A stretch of DNA of 64,000 bases. Origin: Chromobotia macracanthus. Lineage: Eukaryota; Chordata; Actinopteri; Cypriniformes; Botiidae. The DNA lies in the NCBI GenBank assembly GCA_036877525.1, contig JAZGTH010000002.1, positions 15,010,001-15,074,000 of the forward strand, written 5' to 3'. The translations under genes and the position numbers were made by a program. Shown here piece by piece: positions 59,901 through 64,000 of this stretch (position 1 is its first letter; the number at the start of each line of letters is the position of its first letter). A model generated the notes under the pieces. It was not told where the DNA came from and did not search any database. It saw only the letters and a program-made list of their open reading frames with translations.

Positions 59901-62500
59901 ACATTCTCCAAAAGAGAGTCATTCAAACAATGTTTGCCAGAGTAAACATGTAAACCCTTTGAGAGATTGAGAGTAACGCTGTTTGTTTCGGTTAACAGCA
60001 GCTGAAAGGAAACTATTTGTCTGTGATACCTTTCTGTCAGTCAGCACATAGACATTCTGTTTGGTGGAGTCCAACAGCAGGTCAGTGTTAATGGAGCTCT
60101 CTGCATCCACCTCCACAGTGCCGTATTTGCTACCGGTACCATTTGCATGGAGGAACACCTGCAATGAGGATGCACATGCAGGCAATCAAACACACACACA
60201 CACATATTAGGTAAATGGACATGCACACAAATCGTCCCATTTCAGAGACAATGTGGCTTTTAAATGGTAAAATGTAAAGTGCATGAAAGCAGCACATTAC
60301 ACGTGAATATAATTTACATTTTCTAAAAAAATGGGACTGGGATGTTACACAGGACTATGGTGAAAGACTGCTATGCGGTTGTTAAGGTGTTCTGGCTGGT
60401 TGCTAGAGCATTGCTAGGTGGATGTTAGCATGTTTCGGGAGGTTATCTAGGTAAGGTCATGTGGCTGTGAGCATTTTGGGTCGTCGTGTGTTACCTACCC
60501 CCTCATGTGATATTTTGGTCTCTGAATATGCCTCTTTTTCTTAAGAGCTATTTTTTTTTACTTTTTTCCTCTCTTATTGTGCAGAAGGTAAAAATTACAA
60601 GCCTTTTAAAAGTAATGCACAGTTTTCAACACTTGAGTGCACAAACGCTTGCACACCACATTCAGAGGTTTGTTTACATCACTAGCTCTGAGTATAAGCA
60701 ATAATAATGACCCTCAGCATGCACCATTAATGAATACTTTTACACACACACACACACACACTGCAGCCTCCGCAGGCCGGGGTGCGTGTGCTTCAGTATC
60801 TTGCAGACAGGAAGTGATGCCGTGGGCCCCCTGTGATAAGTTTTGCCCAAGGAAAGTTTGAGCAGTAAACAAGCAGCTGTTCGCTGTATCAGGCGTCCTG
60901 CAGTGCACCTCATGTGACCGTCCCCCGTGAGAGCTGCTCTCCCCTCGGCTCTTTCAATATGTGTTCAGAACAAGTTCTTACATGCTGATGAGCCCATTGC
61001 GCGCACACACACACGTGCACACCCCCCCAAGCCAGTCTGGGCCGACCACTAGATGTAATACCCCACATTTTCCTACTGAAAGTGGGCAAAACAGAGAGCT
61101 TGAATAACATTTACCGCAAAGAGATGGCAAGCACACAATGACGCAGCTTTGCATGTTCTAGCAACAAGCCTATTTAATTTCTGATTAAGAATAAACTCTA
61201 AAGAATCTTAAAGTAGTACATAAAAATTTTGTTAGCTTTAACCCGTATGTTGCTGTAATTCATGCTGTTATTTTTTCCAGTGGAACATTTTTGATGTACC
61301 TTTACACAACTTTTAAAAAATCTTTTTAATGATAACTCAAGTTTCTGTCTGTTTCTTGCTATTGTACACTTTCTAAAGGTTTACATACAGCACAAACCGT
61401 ACGGATTACTGATACTGTGGTTTTTTGGACATTATTGAGCTTGATAAGCATGATCATTATGATCTCTTGCTGTACAGCAGACAGATATTCTTGTAAATAT
61501 TCTGTTAAATTTCTACTTTTGTGTTCTAAAGAAATTACAACAACACAGAGGCTGAGCACTGAATAGCACGAGGCTCAATTATAAATGACAGAATTTTGAC
61601 TTCTGGGAAAATGACTCCAGGAATGTAACCAAACTTTAGCGTGTAGAGACGAGAACTCTCCTTCACCTCCCATGACTCACAATCAAATTCTAAACTGTCC
61701 CACCTGTTATTAAGAGCACAGACAAACATGCACCCTCATGCCTGTCGGCCTCAGAAGAAGCCAAATACCAAACACAACAGATCTCTGATCTTCACGTTCT
61801 TCAGGTTTGTTACAAACCACTTGAGTCTTGAGTTCAGTGGCCTTGAACTGCAGACCTCACACAAAGGTGGCATTCATATTCCCGATACAAAAGTGTCCAA
61901 GTGATACAATTAAAACACATTTAACCAAAAAATATCTAACTCAAAACTTTGTGAAGATAATTGAACTCACTATCTGATCTCTGAATGAACCCAAACAAAC
62001 CTCTGTTTTAATAACATGTTACAATGCTTTAGGGTGGTTTGCTCATTACCAGCAAGTTGCTGCTTAATGAGAGATTATGATTGCTGTGTGTATTTGTGTT
62101 TCAATAAAACCACCCTTAATGACAGTAAACAGTCTTTAAATGTCAGTTTCTCATGCTGATTTTCCCCATTATGCTTTCAGAGATGGATGGTGGGTGTTTA
62201 ATGTGAATGTGGGCAAAAAACACAAAAAAACGCAGGTTTAGTTCCAATAAGTAGGGATCTAAAATAGAGATATAAAGCACTTGTCAAATAGCCAGTCTGA
62301 TGGGTAACAGCGAGTCTCACCTTGTGTAGCTTGCCACTTTTGTCCCCCAGCAATACGATGGTGTGGCCGACCTCAGTTGCCGTGGTGACAGCAGTGATGG
62401 GCGGAGTCCAGGTGAAAGCGGGAGTGGTCTCGAGAGCAATTGCGCTGGCAATGGGACTGGGCGTGTGTTCGCCCCCACAAGGGTATTTAGTCAGAGAGTC
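46796..62500 (-). CDS. plxnb3: Plexin-B receptor, 5'-truncated by the window edge
   Basis: Thirty-three coding exons were placed with consistent phases from 62500 down to the TAG at 46796-46798, giving about 1494 residues. Human plexin-B3 has about 1909, so some 400 residues of the semaphorin domain lie beyond the right edge. Plexin-Bs are semaphorin (Sema4/5) receptors that relay guidance cues through a cytoplasmic GAP domain acting on Rap/Ras-type GTPases. Domain order here: end of sema domain, PSI repeats alternating with IPT domains, one membrane helix, then a GAP domain split by a Rho-binding domain. The last residues ENKVTDL match the PDZ-binding end that plexin-Bs use to hold PDZ-RhoGEF and LARG, which rules out A, C and D classes. 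The B3 choice rests on srpk3 lying directly downstream, as in human Xq28. Exon details are given in the two part entries. Confidence 0.92.
47832..47912. repeat. AC dinucleotide repeat in plxnb3 intron
   Basis: About 40 uninterrupted AC units between the exons at 47723 and 47978. The run should be length-variable. Confidence 0.97.
51611..51742 (-). mobile_element. tRNA-derived SINE, degraded copy in plxnb3 intron
   Basis: The tail (GTACATTTACCATTGC, AAAAGCAATTTACAGTGCAC) and the reversed B box (GGGAGTCAAACCCATGACC) match the SINE copies at 2915 and 13781. It lies in the same orientation as plxnb3. Confidence 0.7.
55748..55830 (-). mobile_element. SINE tail fragment
   Basis: TTTACATTTATTCCTTTAGC and AGAGGACTTACAAATGAGTG resemble the degenerate 3' tail of the tRNA-derived SINE. 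No tRNA-like head is visible. Confidence 0.4.
59035..59061. repeat. GT microsatellite next to a plxnb3 exon
   Basis: About 12 GT units, 30 bases from the splice donor side of the exon 59091-59223. Confidence 0.8.
60159..62320 (-). other. plxnb3: Large plxnb3 intron
   Basis: Between the exons at 60158 and 62321 no further sema-domain exon is seen, and the phases of the two flanking exons join directly (SGKLHK to VFLHANG). A short AC run lies at 60744-60761. Confidence 0.55.
60370..60480. repeat. Degenerate GGTTGCTAG-type repeat
   Basis: Repeated near-copies of GTTGYTARRGTGTTCTGGCT, GGTTGCTAGAGCATTGCTAG and GTGGATGTTAGCATG. Repeats of this kind recur across teleost genomes. This copy lies in a plxnb3 intron. 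Confidence 0.5.
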
Positions 62501-62702
62501 CTGAATAACCCCACAAACATATTACACACATCTCCGAATACATTCATATAACGTTCATAATCATACCAGTCAGAAAACTGATGTATGCAGCACTGCTGAT
62601 TAACTTTTCTGATAATGTTTTTCAATGTTATCGAAAGATACAGTAGTGAGAAAATTACTGGGGCTGACTGAGACATGATGCAGACCAAAATCAATTTAGT
62701 TT

Positions 62703-62745
62703 CTTTGAATAAAAGCACCTGCTAAATGCAAGAATGTACATGTAA
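62703..62745 (+). mobile_element. SINE tail fragment
   Basis: CTTTGAATAAAAGCACCTGC and TAAATGCAAGAATGTACATG match the end of the tRNA-derived SINE found elsewhere in the window. The rest is missing. Confidence 0.55.
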
Positions 62746-64000
62746 AAAGATATTTCTTACAATATCAACTACATGTACATGCAACTACACACAAACATGC
62801 TGTATTTTGAATTCAGTCAAACAGAATAAATTGGGAATGAATGAATGTTAAATGTTTTGGAAATAATGAGGTACAAGCAAAGTGTTAATTACACAGACAG
62901 TCAGCCGCATGGCCAAAGACCCTGTCTAACAATACCCAAAAATACACAATGAATAATAAGTCTGAATTATGAAGCCTGGGCAAGAGTTTACGAAGTCAAT
63001 TATTAACATTTGGATGGCCGCAGAAACATCCTGTCCTCAACTGTGTGCATACAAATCAATAAAAAAAACTCTGTGAAACACAGCACATCATCTCTTCACA
63101 GCTGGCAGTGATTTTTATACTGGAGTCAGAGCGCTGTGTGTCCTGACCTCATGTTATTCTGTACCTGCAGCTGTCAGTGGACAAACAAGCACAACACTAA
63201 CCGGAGCACCCGCATACAAGAGCAGTGAGAGGGACACACGACAAGCCAAAGACGAACACACCTACTGCTTTGGAGATATTAAAATTACAATACTTTTCAT
63301 TTTGCAATACTTTCTATGAGTTATTGAAACACATGACTGTCTATCAGCACGAACCTCATGACATTAAGTTTTATGAAAGCATGACAGAATGCATTGCTAC
63401 AAAGTGAAAAACTAAACTATTTAATGAAAAGTATTGAATGCACGTTCTTTAAAAAAATATTTTTTTAAATAAATTTTAAAAATTAAAAACACATTTTTAT
63501 ACAAAGTCTGTGCGTGCCACATATTTTTATGCTTTTAGAGTATTACCTTAAACCCAAGGATAACAAGAAGCTAACATCAAACTATTGGAATCAGTTGCTA
63601 GTTCTGTCTATCAGGTTGAGAAGTATGTGCAGCACTTATGTACAGCATTACAAACCGGTCACATATGGGGTTCGGCTACCTCAAAAGGCAGCTGCCTATG
63701 TACAGAGAGATGTAGTTGTGGAGGCAGGCGGTGTGGTGACTATAAGGTCAAAGTTCAGTGGGCTTCTGTGTGTGATGGTCACTGGGGCAGCAAGCTCGGA
63801 GAGGATGAGGGTCAGCAGACCTCAGAACAGCTGCTACACTAATCTGGATTTAACCCCTTTCAGAGAGTACACACACACACAGATATACACGCTCATCACT
63901 ACTTTATATTCCCTATACACAAACAGACAATTACCCGATCTCCATTAGTCCCTGTTCCACCTTCTCTCCCTTTCTTAAATTGTAACAAAACCTGTGGGAA
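62746..64000. other. plxnb3: Right-edge sequence, presumed plxnb3 intron
   Basis: No sema-domain exon could be recognised on the minus strand from 62501 to the window end, so the preceding plexin exon must lie outside. The stretch is AT-rich, with an A/T-only block near 63450-63490. An open frame at 63585-63842 is discussed among the rejected items. Confidence 0.45.

Larger units (their letters stand above)
52095..62500 (-). other. plxnb3: plxnb3 extracellular part: sema end, PSI and IPT exons, membrane helix
   Basis: Exons: 62321-62500, 60030-60158, 59611-59711, 59091-59223, 57854-57992, 57210-57318, 57015-57123, 56717-56842 (or -56845), 56411-56527, 56145-56214, 55284-55450, 54425-54576, 54020-54286, 53629-53802, 53404-53548, 53084-53287, 52629-52787 and 52095-52243. 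The sema end shows YPCGGEHTPSP and GHTIVLLGDKSGKLHK. PSI 1 has CEQHLDCHSC and DPYCGWC, PSI 2 CMACVSSIWPCHWC, and PSI 3 LYNCAVGQSDCSQCH with YGCVWC. IPT domains show VEPLTGPLEGG, IVPDRGPAAGG and PTESFYGGGRAVYVTG. Exon 53404-53548 carries RKRR, a possible furin site about 165 residues before the membrane; plexin-B1 is cut at a comparable place. The helix in 52095-52243 reads about AGAAVVVLIVLVIILMY and runs into RRKSK, a stop-transfer signal. Confidence 0.88.

Noticed and set aside
63585..63842. Plus-strand ORF with VQWASVCDGHWGS, faintly like an SRCR domain
   Set aside because: Only about a dozen residues resemble the WGTVCDDGW block. The other SRCR cysteines and blocks are missing and no splice partners were found, so chance is likelier.

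Overview
This is a eukaryotic window. It carries multi-exon genes with GT/AG introns, AATAAA poly(A) signals, long CA and CT microsatellites, tRNA-derived SINEs and small inverted-repeat transposons. Gene content, intron sizes and repeat types point to a teleost fish, most likely a cyprinid. That placement is inference; no single feature names the species. Several broken gene copies sit beside intact ones, which would suit a lineage losing duplicates after a genome duplication, but this is not proven here.

Layout, left to right. (1) 802-2465, plus: abt1, a three-exon RRM nucleolar protein, with a probable one-base frame break near its start and a 19-bp minisatellite in intron 1. (2) 3502-5921, minus: five exons of catechol O-methyltransferase with intact splice sites but several frame breaks and a stop, so it reads as a pseudogene. 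(3) 5922-9780: repeat-rich spacer with a long CA-rich microsatellite. (4) 9790-26681, plus: a CDK16-like PCTAIRE kinase. It has a CpG-rich non-coding first exon with a short upstream ORF and three tandem splice donors, then 17 coding exons; one intron is almost filled by a CT-rich array. (5) 26682-32000: 3' UTR and spacer with MITE copies. (6) 32102-32822, plus: remains of tsr2, with only the first and last exons recognisable. (7) 34034-43251, minus: srpk3, 16 coding exons, all in phase, including a 26-nt microexon. (8) 46796-62500, minus: the last 33 coding exons of a plexin-B gene, best called plxnb3, whose first semaphorin-domain exons lie beyond the right edge.

The intact genes are not an operon-like unit. 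They include two SR/CDK-family kinases, a semaphorin receptor and a ribosome-biogenesis factor. The srpk3-plxnb3 pair keeps the neighbour relation known at human Xq28, and CDK16 and TSR2 are also human X-linked, so the right two thirds of the window is an old syntenic block. I checked exon phases by hand: cdk16, srpk3 and plxnb3 stay open through every junction, which makes the breaks in comt and tsr2 more likely real decay than general sequencing noise. I found no convincing evidence of an undescribed biological system. The most interesting items are the decaying genes, the triplicated splice donor, the abt1 frame break and the arrays that create false ORFs.
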